From: Bryum argenteum
Lineage: Eukaryota; Streptophyta; Bryopsida; Bryales; Bryaceae
Assembly: GCA_037043015.1 (NCBI GenBank)
Contig: CM073331.1
Coordinates: 4,361,501 to 4,425,500 of the forward strand
Reading direction: 5' to 3'
Length of the DNA stretch: 64,000 nt
The position numbers and the translations under genes were made by a program. Each line of letters begins with the position of its first letter. The stretch's first letter is position 1. Below the pieces are notes generated by a model. It was not told the DNA's origin. It saw only the letters and a list, made by a program, of their open reading frames with translations, and did not search any database. Shown here piece after piece: positions 33,131 to 46,452 of this stretch.

Positions 33131-33138
33131 CTATATAT
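33131..33138 (+). promoter_or_regulatory. TATA-like box for PRMT1
   Basis: CTATATAT lies about 215 bp upstream of the ATG at 33346, in a local switch from AT-rich to GC-richer DNA. It fits a core promoter with a 5' UTR of roughly 180 nt. No transcript data support it. Confidence 0.45.
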
Positions 33139-33345
33139 CCCCACTTCCCACCGGCAATCGCCCGTTGCCGTCTCTCTCTGCCCTAGCCAAGCCCCGCCAT
33201 AGCCGAAAAGCTCATTTAGGTCTTGCGAGCCTCTGCTCTCATTCGTATATAAAATCCCAAATCATCATTCAAATTCCCGTTGTTTAGACGAATTGCTGCT
33301 CAGAGAAATTTTTGCTCAGAAAGATTTGTGACTGTGTAGTTGGAA

Positions 33346-35942
<2,597 letters not shown>

Positions 35943-36353
35943 TTCTTTGTAGTACGAGTTATTTTTAGCTATTTTTGTACTACACTTATTTAGGTCAGGG
36001 CGAGTATGATCATCTTAATGAAAGTGTACTGCATTATGTTTTGATTAGTTTGGGAAGCAGCCATGTCGTTGTGGCCCCATTATGCCCGAGCTTTGATACA
36101 GAATAGGCAACCTTAAATTCAAAAGTATGATTCATTTATTTTTTTTAAATTGCCTCTTATCGTCATTTTGGGAATCGTTGAGAGTGGCAGATTTTGTACG
36201 GCCTATTCAAATTGTCTATGACGGCAAGGCAACCTTCCAGCATTCATTAGTCAACAAAATTTGAAAACGCACTTACATTTATCTGAGAGCTCCGAGCTTC
36301 TAGTGATTTTCTAGGTTTATAGTCTCAACTAGTTGCAAGCATGATATCTGAAA
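35943..36353. other. PRMT1 3' UTR and spacer
   Basis: No gene. AATGAAAGTG and similar AT-rich phrases near 36015-36040 could serve polyadenylation, but no signal is certain. Confidence 0.5.
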
Positions 36354-36426
36354 GCCGTCCTAGCTCAGTTGGTAGAGCGCAAGGCTCTTAACCTTGTGGT
36401 CCAGGGTTCGAGCCCCTGGGGTGGCG
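36354..36426 (+). tRNA. tRNA-Lys (CTT), 73 nt, intronless
   Basis: The acceptor arm GCCGTCC pairs with GGGTGGC, with discriminator G at 36426. The D arm is GCTCAGTTGGTAGAGC, the anticodon stem-loop CAAGG CTCTTAA CCTTG gives anticodon CTT, and the T arm is CAGGG TTCGAGC CCCTG. The A-box and B-box promoters are intact. A TTTT terminator follows at 36432-36435. CCA is not encoded. It lies 411 bp downstream of PRMT1 and is transcribed independently by RNA polymerase III. Confidence 0.97.
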
Positions 36427-36734
36427 ACCACCTTTTACATTCGTCCATTTTTTAACCGCCTATTTATAGACATACGAATTTGGTAAGTGCCATCCCTTCA
36501 TCAATATTTGAAGGGTTCAGAACTAAAATATGACTTTCCTGATTCCCTTCGTTGAGATGCATTCAAAAACATAGATGGTTTTTCCATTTAGTTTATGAAG
36601 AAGTGCAATGTCAATTCAAAGTTGATGTTAGGAACCTAGGGCCTTGCTATATGATTCATATACATATAAGCTTATGTTGTCAAATCATAATACCAATACT
36701 TTCAAGACAAACATTATCTTGTTTTGTACCTTGG

Positions 36735-36905
36735 GTCTAGTGTCTTATAAATAACTAGTATTTTTCCACCTGATGGGCTTTGAGGTACTCATACAATGAG
36801 GTCCAAGAACCTTCAATATAGAATTTGGTTCATGCCCGGACGCAGAACAGAACCCACAACCTCCTCATTGGGTGCCATGAGCCCCAACCAAGCCAGAGCT
36901 TCCCA
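36735..36905 (-). mobile_element. SINE copy, tRNA-like head plus middle, 3' end missing
   Basis: On the minus strand it reads TGGCTTGGTTGGGGCTCATG (A-box-like), then GAGGAGGTTGTGGGTTC (B-box-like), then GGTTCTTGGACCTCATTGTA and TACCTCAAAGCCC. This is the same order as the plus-strand copy at 43731-44016. Similarity stops around CACTAGACCC, before the tail region. Confidence 0.85.
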
Positions 36906-37002
36906 GTTTCTAGCACTTACCAAAAGCTTAGCAATAGTACACATTGTTGTGCCTATCCTCTACCCTTCAAGGGTGAGACCCTTTTCTCCACCTTTGTCAC
37001 AA

Positions 37003-37178
37003 CATTCTCTTGCATAATCATTCTCTTGCATAATCATTCTCTTGCAAAATCATTCTCTTGCATAATCATTCTCTTGCATAATCATTCTCTTGCAAAATCA
37101 TTCTCTTGCATAATCATTCTCTTGCATAATCATTCTCTTGCAAAATCATTCTCTTGCATAATCATTCTCTTGCATCAT
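37003..37178 (+). repeat. 16-bp minisatellite, 11 copies, with 48-bp higher-order pattern
   Basis: Eleven exact-length units of CATTCTCTTGCATAAT. The ninth base pair from the end varies (GCATAAT or GCAAAAT) in the strict order T,T,A,T,T,A,T,T,A,T, with a final variant GCATCAT. The regular order shows that the array grew by duplication of a 48-bp trimer. Confidence 0.95.
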
Positions 37179-37639
37179 TGTAGTCACGAGCTTCTTCAAG
37201 ATTCTTCTCAATTTTAGAACTGTAAAAGAGATTCATAGGAGTTTTTTGTGAATGGCACAAAGATTCCCTTTCATTGAACTAAAATCTTGCATGATGACCA
37301 AGGTTTCATTGCATTCAAGTATCGCATCCTATTATCATATGATTACATTATCGATGACATGATCACCTGAGCTCAAATCAAAATTAAGGACCTCGAAGTC
37401 TGGTAAACTCTGTGATTGGAAATAATCCGTAATAGGCTCAAACACTCGACACCAAAGGGATGTCAAACAATCAGGAGAGACTCAAAAGAATATAGCCATC
37501 TTTAACATGACAGAAGGAGTCAAGGACATGATCAACCACAGGAAGTTGAGCACACAAAAGCTTAAAAATATTAACAGTGTAAAAATAGACAACCAGAGGT
37601 TCCACTTTCTCAACAAAGGCAGCAGCAGAAGCTGATCCA

Positions 37640-38036
37640 TTAACCTGGGGCGGGGGAGAGTACAGTACATGGTCTTCAACGGACACTTATCGATTGATAA
37701 CTTACAAAATAAAAACAAAACTAAACCTATTTTCGACCAGGAGGACTATGAAAAAAGCATTCGAAATCTCAAGACGACCAGCATAAGTCCATGGTCTAGA
37801 GCCATCCACTTTCAAACCACCACTTTCCAAAACAGCAATATACCTACAAGAGGGTACGAAGGGGAATTCGGACTGACAGCAAAGATTAGAGATAATACCG
37901 GTGTAGAAACCGACACCCAGAAAATAAAATTTGTCAAGAAAGGGCAGCGGAAAGCTGATCCATTAAGCTTAGAGCAGATGTACAGTACATGGTCTGAGGG
38001 GGACACTTATTGATCAAGTGCAATTCCAACCAGCGA
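37640..38036 (-). pseudogene. Tandem partial duplicate of the RopGEF 3' end
   Basis: Minus-strand sequence at about 37893-37660 repeats the last coding exon and flank of the RopGEF at 38260-37978. Shared blocks include TCCGAATTCCCC, GCTGTTTTGGA, TGGATGGCTC, GGACTTATGCTGG, CTTGAGATTTCGAA, CATAGTCCTCCTGGTCGA and, downstream, CCATGTACTGTAC and TTAATGGATCAGCTT. The duplicate has extra or missing bases and no splice acceptor, so it is not coding. Confidence 0.8.
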
Positions 38037-38076
38037 AACAATGGATAATATACAAAAGAGAAAAAAGTTGGAAGTC

Positions 38077-41000
38077 CTAATCTCGACCAGGAGGACTATG
38101 AAGAGCGTTCGAAATCTCAAGATGACCAGCATAAGTCCAGGGTCTGGAGCCATCCAATTTCTCCAAAACAGCTTCACCCTCGGGGATATTCCGACAAGAA
38201 GGTAGGAGGACTCCCTCGTGTGGGGAATTCGGAGTCTTGCGAAGAGTTGACGGACTGACAGCAGGGGAGAAAGCAGGGGAGATGGTTGGCGTGGCGTACG
38301 TGGTGGTGTATCGCTTGGAGTTCTCTGAACGAGCTCTTCGGGATGAGAAGCCTATTCTTCGCGACATTGATCCGTCTTGGGTTATGGAGCCTGCTGCTGG
38401 TGATCTCTTTACGAGGTCGTCGGCGTAGAGTACGTCGTCGATTCTTGCTATGATTGTGAACGCTAGACTTTCAAGGACACGAGAGTAGCTTTCGAGGATT
38501 GACTGGCCCACATCCTGCAATGGAAGAACTGATGGATGAGAACTCTAGGTTGAAGAAAAAGTTTGAGATAGTAACTCAATCAAGCAACCATGCGTGTAAA
38601 TCATCATGATGTAAAATCTATCATGCGATATCAACCATCTACTGCTAGCAAAGACTTCATGTTTCAACTCCAGCAAGGGTATCATGTTTTAGCTTCAGAG
38701 AGGTTTCATGTTTCAATTTTAGCGGAAATTTCATGTTTCAACTTCAGCAAAAATTTCATGTTTCAACTTTAGCAAAAATTTCATGTTTCAGCTTCCGCGA
38801 AGGTTTCCTGTTTCAACTCGAGCACAGATTTCATGTTCCAGCTTTAGCGAAGGTATCATGTGTCACCTTTAGCAAAAGGTTCATGTCTCAACTCTAGCAA
38901 AGGTTTCATCTCTCGTACAAATTTAATGTATTGACTCTGGTAGAGGATTCATGTATCAACCACTGATGGGAGGATATCAACCAAGGATATCAGAAAATCT
39001 AGCAGAATAGTATATTTGAAATATCCGGGAGGCGGGTAAGTATATCTCAAGTCTAGGTCGCTGTTAGATTCACGATATCTGGCACAACACCGGTATCAAC
39101 TCTAGCAAAGATTTAATATTTTAACTCTACGAAGGAGTCGAATTCCAAATTTAGGCTTGTTGTATATAAGATAGACAGGCTTACGGTACATATGATCGGT
39201 TTTACATGCATAATTACTACTGGTGTTTTTAAGCCTTGATGTGCCCTCAATTTGAGCAGTCTAAATGGATGAGGGATTAGTTTCGAAAATTATGCTGTTT
39301 GGTCAAGAGGGAGGTTAGAGATGGGCCATACCCTGTTAAACTGGATTTTGTTGGCGTCCAAAGCGGTTTGCGCCATGCCTGGGACTCGCTGTTTGAGGGA
39401 TACAAGAACACTCTCCGCTCTTTCAGCAAGAAGAGCCCTCCTCTCAGCGTCACCGCTAAAATGCTTCATTTTGGTCCAGGAAGTCTTGCGGTTGAGCTTG
39501 TTGTCGTACGGTGACATCTCAGCCATTGACTTGTGGTGCCCTCTTCGTCGCCACCCGACTACTGCAGCTTCCAACCGATTCGCCATCTCTAGAATAGTGT
39601 GTTCGTCGTTCACGTCCAAGTTCGATACAAGCCGATCCGGGGAGAAGTGGTCGGAGGCTATGGCTCGGTATAGTTCGTCACCGAGACAGGCTTTTCCATT
39701 CTGAAAGAATAAAGAAAAGTAAATCATCAAAATTGTCTATGAAGTACTGGAATTGCAAGCATGTATTATGTTAGATGGGTACCTTGGGTAGAGAGTCAAA
39801 GTAACATTCGGGGGCCTCCATTTCAAGCAAGACTTGCGCATTAATTGCCATGGCGGCTTTAAGGATTTGACTTGTTGCATCTCGTTGATGATGGAGGAAC
39901 TTTTTGCAGGATTCGGATAGACCATTAGCTGGTACGTTGAGCGTGGGAAGCCACCACTTCTCTTCTTGCCGTTGCATGGAATGCCGCGCACTGTTGTTGT
40001 CCTCGGAAACTGAAATGCCGTGGTCCACGTACCAAAATTCGGTTTCTTGATAGCTTTCCAGCGAATCCTGGAGAAGTGATAAACAGTGCCAGCATGAATT
40101 AATAATGATGCAGCCACAAGAATACTAAATAAAAGCCCCACTAACCTTAAAATGACAACTACAGAAATTCGAGGCATAGTTAGGTAATTCACCAAGCTCG
40201 ACTACTGAACTTAAGTCCTTCCATGTTATTCGCTCAAGACATCTCTAAGGGTCATGTTGAGAAGAAAGTCTTCCGTCGTCCATGAATTGTAAATAGAACA
40301 ATTCCGTCTATTTCGTTTACTGAGAGTACTCGACAGAAAGAGCGGAATACCGAGTCGACAGCCACAAAGAGCAGAATAGGGATGAAGGCAAGCGAAGCTT
40401 ACAAGCAACATATTGTCCAGTTTCCGAAGTGCCGGTAAGTTGATGTTAAGATCTGATCGAGGTCTGCTCACCATCACCTGCACCTCAATGTAAAGCACTC
40501 GTTAATAGAAGTCTAAATTGCATAGTCGAATTCAGCTACAGTGATCAATACTTTCGAAATTCAAAACAAAGTGCCCAACTACTGATAGGAGTATACCCAA
40601 TTCTCCACTTAAGGCAAATAGATGATTGGACTCAGTACCTCCATAGTGCTTCCGTCAGGATACCGTTGCCAAGATGGGACCAGCTCAACAATATGATCAC
40701 AAACTGACAGCATCCATTCCATCTCTCGCCTCCACATAGTTCGCCTCTTCATGGGCAGAGGTTCTAACCTCCACAACTCTCCAAAAACTGACGCTGTAAT
40801 TCAAATTCAAAACGTTAGCCACAATATTCTTACAATCAACCCTGCAAAAGTGAATTTTCAAATTTCTGACGGCATACCTGACAGATTCGTAATTGCATTC
40901 GATATGGCCAGAGCAGTGCAAACGCCTTTTCCTCCACCCGACATGTCTTCCCCAAGTAGCAACTTGGCAAACTTCTCTTTCATCATCTCCACCTCTGCAA

Positions 41001-41993
41001 TGAGAAATCCACTATCAGAAGATGCACCCATTTACACGGACAGAGAGAAATCCGAACAATTAAAGGGCTCATACAGAGTGATTCGATTATCAGTGACAAG
41101 GGCCCAGAGACTAACCTGAGAGAGCAGAGCTCTTCTTCTCCCTCTTCTCCTCCCAAGTGAAATTTTTCCTACCGCTAGTCACATTCGAAGAAGAAGGTGA
41201 AGGAGCTGCACATTGTCTGTCCATTCTAGCCAACGGCCATCCCAAAGGTGAAGACCCCGTCGAGCTACTCGCAATATCATCACCGTGATTCATCAATCCA
41301 AAATTCATATCGCCATCTCCCATGAGGTCCAGACTAAGGCGTTCCATACTAAGAGTTGAGCTCGTTTCATCGATGCTGCGAACCTCAAATTGATCTTCAG
41401 ATGTTGCATCAGTCTGTATCCTTCCCGACTCGTCGTTCAATATTGAGCCTCGTAATCCTTTCATCTTGGGCACTATAACTGCGTTCCAGATGGAAAGAAT
41501 AATGAAAAAATGTTAGAGGGCTCATAACTCTTCACTAAACAGAAAACTGAGCAGATCGCCACAAAGTGAGATGCTCGAGTACAATTGAATTAGTAGAAAG
41601 ATTCGCGAGATGCGCTACTTCTTAAGCACACTAGCCAATGACGCAAGGAACTCTTCCAAAAAAATCTATGCGGGCGATTGGAAAAGTCGGAGAAAAGTCG
41701 ACAAGAGCGAGCAAGAAAGACGAGGAGGAGGCTTAAAGCTAGGTAAGAAGAAACCTACAAAAAGCGGCGCAGCAACTCACAGACTTGATGTGGTCACTGT
41801 AGCAGAGAGAGGAGGCAGTTTGCTGCTGTTCCGAGTGAGCTGGAGGTTTGATACGACGCGGTATACGCAATCCTCTAGACCATGATAAGTTTCTTAAGAG
41901 GCGCAACACCGCGAAACCGATGAAGGAAGATCCTCCCGCTAATTCAACGGGTTCAACGATTCGTTTACCTTGAATTAAGCTACTTTGGTCCAT
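38077..41993 (-). CDS. ROPGEF: RopGEF: PRONE-domain guanine nucleotide exchange factor, complete
   Basis: Minus-strand exons: 41993-41969, 41478-41116, 40994-40878, 40793-40639, 40477-40403, 40067-39783, 39700-39332, 38514-38077. They sum to 1,827 nt, 608 residues plus TAG. The protein activates plant ROP/RAC small GTPases by GDP-GTP exchange at the plasma membrane, controlling polar growth. The PRONE domain spans about 130-497, with [67 protein letters not shown] and [19 protein letters not shown]. The flanking N- and C-terminal regions are Ser-rich and variable, as in the family, where they autoinhibit and bind receptor kinases. The first 25-nt exon is joined in frame by consensus splice sites. 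If it is untranslated, Met at 41464 would give 595 residues. No damage seen. Confidence 0.95.
38655..38960 (-). repeat. 25-bp minisatellite in the last RopGEF intron
   Basis: About eleven diverged units of TTTCATGTTTCAACTTTAGC plus about five bases. The central units (38705-38790) are the most alike and the edges the most decayed. It lies entirely within the intron 38515-39331, away from splice sites. Confidence 0.85.
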
Positions 41994-41999
41994 CCCTTA

Positions 42000-43730
42000 G
42001 CTATCTGTGTACCACCTCTGACCCTTCCATCTTTCAACACACACGCTCTGCGCATTAATCCACGTCCAAGAAAAGCTTCATCTCTCGCTTCGGAAGCCAG
42101 AGCAAGAACGCAGACGAAAACGGCTTCACGATCCTCGAACTTCCCGCGTACAATACTCTCAAGCCGCCTTTACTATACTACTACCTTGCATTTTCGAACT
42201 TTGGTGTAGTCACCTCACGTCAGATATTGTCGAGGCACATTCTGTGTCAGTCAGAGAGCTTTCTTCCATTCGACGTCAATTTCAAAATACTCGCCACGGT
42301 TCAAATGATGACAATCCTGCAGTCCAGGAGCATTCACGGGAAGCGCTTTGAAGACGCACAGGTAGTGCCGGCGCTCGTCATCATCCTGTAACGGACCACA
42401 CGTGCGAGCTCACCTATCTATCAAGCTCCTCTACCAGCGGACTTTTCTCACAAGCTATGAAAAAACGTCCTTCCGCCACTACTATCTCTATTCAATATCG
42501 AGCTTCTTCTTCTCCCTATCAGCAGACTCTCCTCACAAGCAACGAAACGTTCTTCCGCCACTACTATCTCACTTCAATTCACTCACAACAGAGTACCAAT
42601 TTCCACTCTCTCTTTCTTTCTTCCAGTGTATTCCTCGAGTAATCTTTCCTCCCTCCTTCCGTCAACCAAACGCCTTCTATTCTCGCGACAAAAACGTTGA
42701 CGCCGTCACTTTCACTTGCAACTCGACTTCAGCAACTTCAAACTTCACGTCCACCGCTTTCTTCTCCACAGATACGTCGTAAGAAGTGTATCTATTCCGT
42801 AAAAACTAGCTACAAACCCCCTGGCTCCTCAAAAAACTCGTTCCACTTCCAGAAACGTCCGTTTTAAGCGCAATTTGGAGCAAATCTTGTAAAGAATCTC
42901 GCAGCTACTACGCGAAGCCTGCTCCGCATTAATCTGGCGCCTCCAGATTGCGTTGCACCGGGTCAGATCTCTGCATTGCAGTAGTGTGTTCTCTCTCGCA
43001 GACGAGGAGCCTTCCGCCACCCAATCCGTAGATTCCGACGTACATCTACGAGCTTGTCTGGATAGATCTACGGATTCGTATCTACGTTCCCGGTGTGGGC
43101 GACAGCTGGTCTGTCAATAGAGTGTTGGTAGATTTGAGAGATCTACGACTTGTTTGGATTTTTAGTAAACAAAAGTGCTGCCACCTTTCGTTTAATAGTG
43201 GATTTTGTGGTCTCAAGACAAAATAGCCACCGTATTTTCCTTCTTTGGGTTCCTGCTTTTTGGACATTTACTATTTTTTTAATTGGAAAGAATTCCATAT
43301 TTGATGTCACTAAATGATTTGGTGGAGTTGAGTGCCCCAAAACCGACCACTGAAACTGCTGGAACATGATGGGCAAAAGACAACATTCTCAAAGAAATTT
43401 TAAATGACCGGTGGTCATAGTGTATAGAATTAGGGGTAATATTGGTACTCTATTTACATTGTGCCTTCAAATGCCTTATCTTTTTCTTTTTTTTCTTTTT
43501 TTGATTTCAAAGAAATCATTCATTAAATCGATAAATTTAATAGAATTGTAGAATTTATCAAAAATTTAGACAATTTTATAAGTATTTTTGTCTTCGATGT
43601 TGGGAGCAATATTAAAATAAAAAGCAATCATGACTAGTATAGTTACTACTTGAAAAGTGTGTTATTTTCATCTCAGTACACTAGATTCCTGTCAAGCTTG
43701 ACATTTCACGTAGAAATACTACAGGCACCA
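42000..43730. other. RopGEF 5' flank and intergenic DNA
   Basis: It is CT-rich upstream sequence. An 86-bp tandem duplication occurs at about 42431-42580 (copies begin CTACCAGCGGACTTTTCTCA and CTATCAGCAGACTCTCCTCA). No gene is supported. Some minus-strand frames around 42829-43376 are open but unrecognised. Confidence 0.5.
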
Positions 43731-44016
43731 AGAGCCTTGGCTTGGTGATTAGGGGCTCATGGCCCTCCAATGAGGAGGTCATGGGTTCTACTATGTCGGC
43801 GCGTGCTCACCAACATAGCCCACCCAACTATGGTGGGGGGTTCTTGGACCTCATTGTATGGGTACCTCAAAGCCCTTTGGGAGGATACCATGTCAGGTAT
43901 CTGTAAGGCACTAGTGGCTAGGTAGGAACTAGCATAGTGTTCACCCCCGAGGGGGGTTAGTAATCCCGCCATTGGTGTGATGACCTCGGGACATATATCC
44001 AAGGATAGGTCGAACC
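43731..44016 (+). mobile_element. Long SINE copy, tRNA-like head to 3' region
   Basis: It starts GAGCCTTGGCTTGGTGATTA with an A-box-like TGGCTTGGTGATTAGG and a weak B-box (GGGTTCTACTATG). Family blocks follow in order: CCCACCCAACTATGGTGGGG, GGTTCTTGGACCTCATTGTA, TACCTCAAAGCCCTTTGGGA, GGAACTAGCATAGTGTTCAC, CCCGAGGGGGGTTAGTAATC. The 3' end near GGATAGGTCGAAC lacks a clean GATA tail. This copy shows that the head and the tailed 3' part belong to one element. Confidence 0.85.
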
Positions 44017-44867
44017 TCTAAATGGGTTGGAGTTTCTTTTCTTCTAGAAATACCAAAAAAGAGCTCGATGAAAATATTAGTGCCAATACCACACTCTTCC
44101 ACTCATTTATATAAGTGTGCCTAGTATATTTTATAACCAAATTTAAAACAACTTTCTTGAGGATTGATGTACGTTATAAACGACAATCAAATCCATTTAG
44201 TGTGCACACAATGTACATTTCATGGGTGCATGTTTATTGCTAAAGGAAGAAAACTCCTACTTGACAACGCCATACATTAAAAGGTGGTACCACCAAATTA
44301 GTATGGTGTGTCTACCACCATTTGATGTGCCAAGCCATTTTTGAGTAACCCTTTTTTGATAATGTTGCTTTCATGGACTACGGTAAGTAACTTAACCATT
44401 TTCTCTTCATTTGATAAGTTACACACTTTTTCGGACCAAAAAAACACATAATTTCTTCACCTATTTTTTTATCATATATTATTTGCTATACCAACTCTTC
44501 CTTGCATTGATAATATCATGGGGACAAGTACCAGGCACTTCAATTTATTGTAGGAACTTATTTTGACTGTTTTAAAGTTTTATTGCTCACGAGGTAGGCT
44601 TCAAATAAATTATTAAGAACACCAAGTAAGAACATCAAGTCTTTTTGAGGTTGGCGTGAGTAGAATGTTTTTTTGCTCTAGCTTTCATAATGTGTGCATA
44701 GTACATAACAACAGTGGTGTCATATTACTAACCCCTCTTGAGATGGACACTATAAACAAAACTAAACCAGAAACCAAAATATCTTGTATATAAATTGGCT
44801 TGATTTGTTTACTAGGATTCTTAGAAATGGTATTTGGTTTGATTGTTTGTCGCAACGTTTAGAGTTC
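44017..44867. other. AT-rich intergenic DNA with a diverged SINE 3' fragment
   Basis: No gene. About 44645-44760 (minus orientation) resembles the SINE 3' half: GTTGGCGTGAGTAGAATG near the tail side, and CTAACCCCTCTTGAGATGGACACTATAA near the middle. Confidence 0.55.
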
Positions 44868-45179
44868 AGCTCTTTGTGGGACTTTCAAGTATTCACTTGC
44901 TCTCGAAATACCATACCAACCAAAATGGGATTTTCTTCATTAGTAACTCCCAAAGAAAATCTAATTGAATACTAAAATAAAATTTTATAAAACAAAACTT
45001 ATTAGTAATACAAAATCTTGCATTATAATTGAAATTTCATACATCAAGATGATGAATTTGAAAATGAACAAACATACACAAAGTCATTACACAAGTCTTT
45101 TTACATTTCATTCTTTTAGAAAACTATAAGCATTCATTTTAACACATTAAGTGAATACTTGAAAGTCCCACAAAGAGCT
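44868..45179. repeat. 31-bp perfect inverted repeat, 250-bp spacer
   Basis: Arms 44868-44898 and 45149-45179 are exact reverse complements (left arm begins AGCTCTTTGTGGGACTTTCA). The spacer is AT-rich with no ORF. A perfect arm of this length with an otherwise diverged surround suggests a young MITE or an inverted-duplication scar. No target duplication was found. Confidence 0.85.
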
Positions 45180-46197
45180 TCTAGGCCTAGAACCTCCAAA
45201 CCGCTTCCTAGGCATATATCAAATAGAGAGTTCCCTCTCCCTCTTACCATGTAATTTGCTATTTCATTCTTTAATCTTCCCAAAAAGGGCTTTTCAATGA
45301 ATTTGTTTTGCCCCTCAAAATTAAATGGAATGTTTGTTCTAGCGGCAAATTGAACCTCTAAAATTTAAAAACCCACATGACCCCCAACTTCGAGAAAACC
45401 AAATCCATATCAAAGAGCGGGATATCATTAATTTCATATTCCTAAAAGAGTGTGGCCACTTGTAAATAGTGTGGCACACGCCTAAAATGATTACCACATT
45501 TTAATTAAAAGCAAAAAAGAAAAAAGAAAAAACAACACTGTTCCACATAACCCAACCAAATTGGAAAAAAGCACCCCCCCCCCCCTCCTAATTGGGAGTT
45601 TCAACTTTTTAAGAATATACCAAAATCCACGTGGCATTTTATCTTATCTACCAACCCATCATCTTGTTAGTAGCTAATGTGGCACCTCATAATAGAAGTC
45701 AATGCACAATTCCTAAAGAAAGCATTATCTCATTTCCTCTTTTTCCTAAAAGAATTATTAGGCCATACACCTGTCTTAAAAGGAATTTTAATACTAATTT
45801 AAAGATGGTTACAAATGTCGGCCTTAAAATGTTGTTTAAAATAAGGCTATTGTATTATTTGTTTTTGTGATTCTTTTTTTGCCCAATTGGGGGCTAGAAT
45901 TTGGACGGTTATTGGGGCTTGACTTGATATAGGAGGGTGAGCTGTCAAAATTCCATGTAATCACATTGGTTTGGGGTTGCCACGTCACTAGGGTGGGTTG
46001 GTTTGGGTGCTAAGGAAGGTATCCTATGTTGGGGTGAGTGTATCTCACTCTTTGGCTTTTTTTTGGGGATAGGAATTAGGAAAATTATTGTTTAAGAGTT
46101 GGATTTTATTCTTCAAGAATTTGAGTAATCATTGTTTGTTTTTAGAGTATTTTATTTTGGTAGGAAAATAAGACTCCATGAGAAGTTGCAAACTTGC
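45180..46197. other. Intergenic DNA
   Basis: No gene. It includes a C-homopolymer of about 13-14 bases near 45575-45588. Confidence 0.5.
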
Positions 46198-46452
46198 AAT
46201 CAGCTACTAAAGATCCTTGATACAAAATTGTCTAAATTATAAGAAAGAATCTTCTTCTACTTCATGCCCAAAGAAACTCAATCTTAGAACTAATTAGAAG
46301 ATCCAACCGTAGGATCTTGGAGTTAACTTGACCCTGTACTCTAATGTCAAATTTGAACCGATTTTGAGATTATGATGGTCGAAGTTGGTTGAATTCTTTC
46401 CCTGGGGAAACCCATAGCCGATTCGGGTTTCTTAGATCTTTAGGGGCTAGTC
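46198..46452 (+). repeat. Dispersed repeat, uninterrupted paralogue of the copia target
   Basis: Blocks AAAGATCCTTGAT, TCCAACCGTAG, AAATTTGAACCG, GATTATGATGGTCGAAGTTGG and TCTTTAGGG occur in the same order as at 25014-25196 plus 31585-31660, where a copia element sits between GATAAT and ATAATGATCAAAGTTGG. The family is unnamed. Confidence 0.7.

Noticed and set aside
37003-37178. Regular 16-bp array considered as a CRISPR-like array
   Set aside because: There are no unique spacers between units, and the DNA is a plant nuclear locus. It is a minisatellite.
36825-37217. Long plus-strand frame with repeated His/Leu/Ala/Lys units
   Set aside because: It spans a reversed SINE copy and the 16-bp minisatellite. 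Codon content is explained by the repeats.
43731-44016. tRNA gene candidate from A/B-box-like motifs
   Set aside because: It has no cloverleaf acceptor or anticodon arms; the sequence continues into a dispersed repeat shared with other loci, so it is a SINE head.
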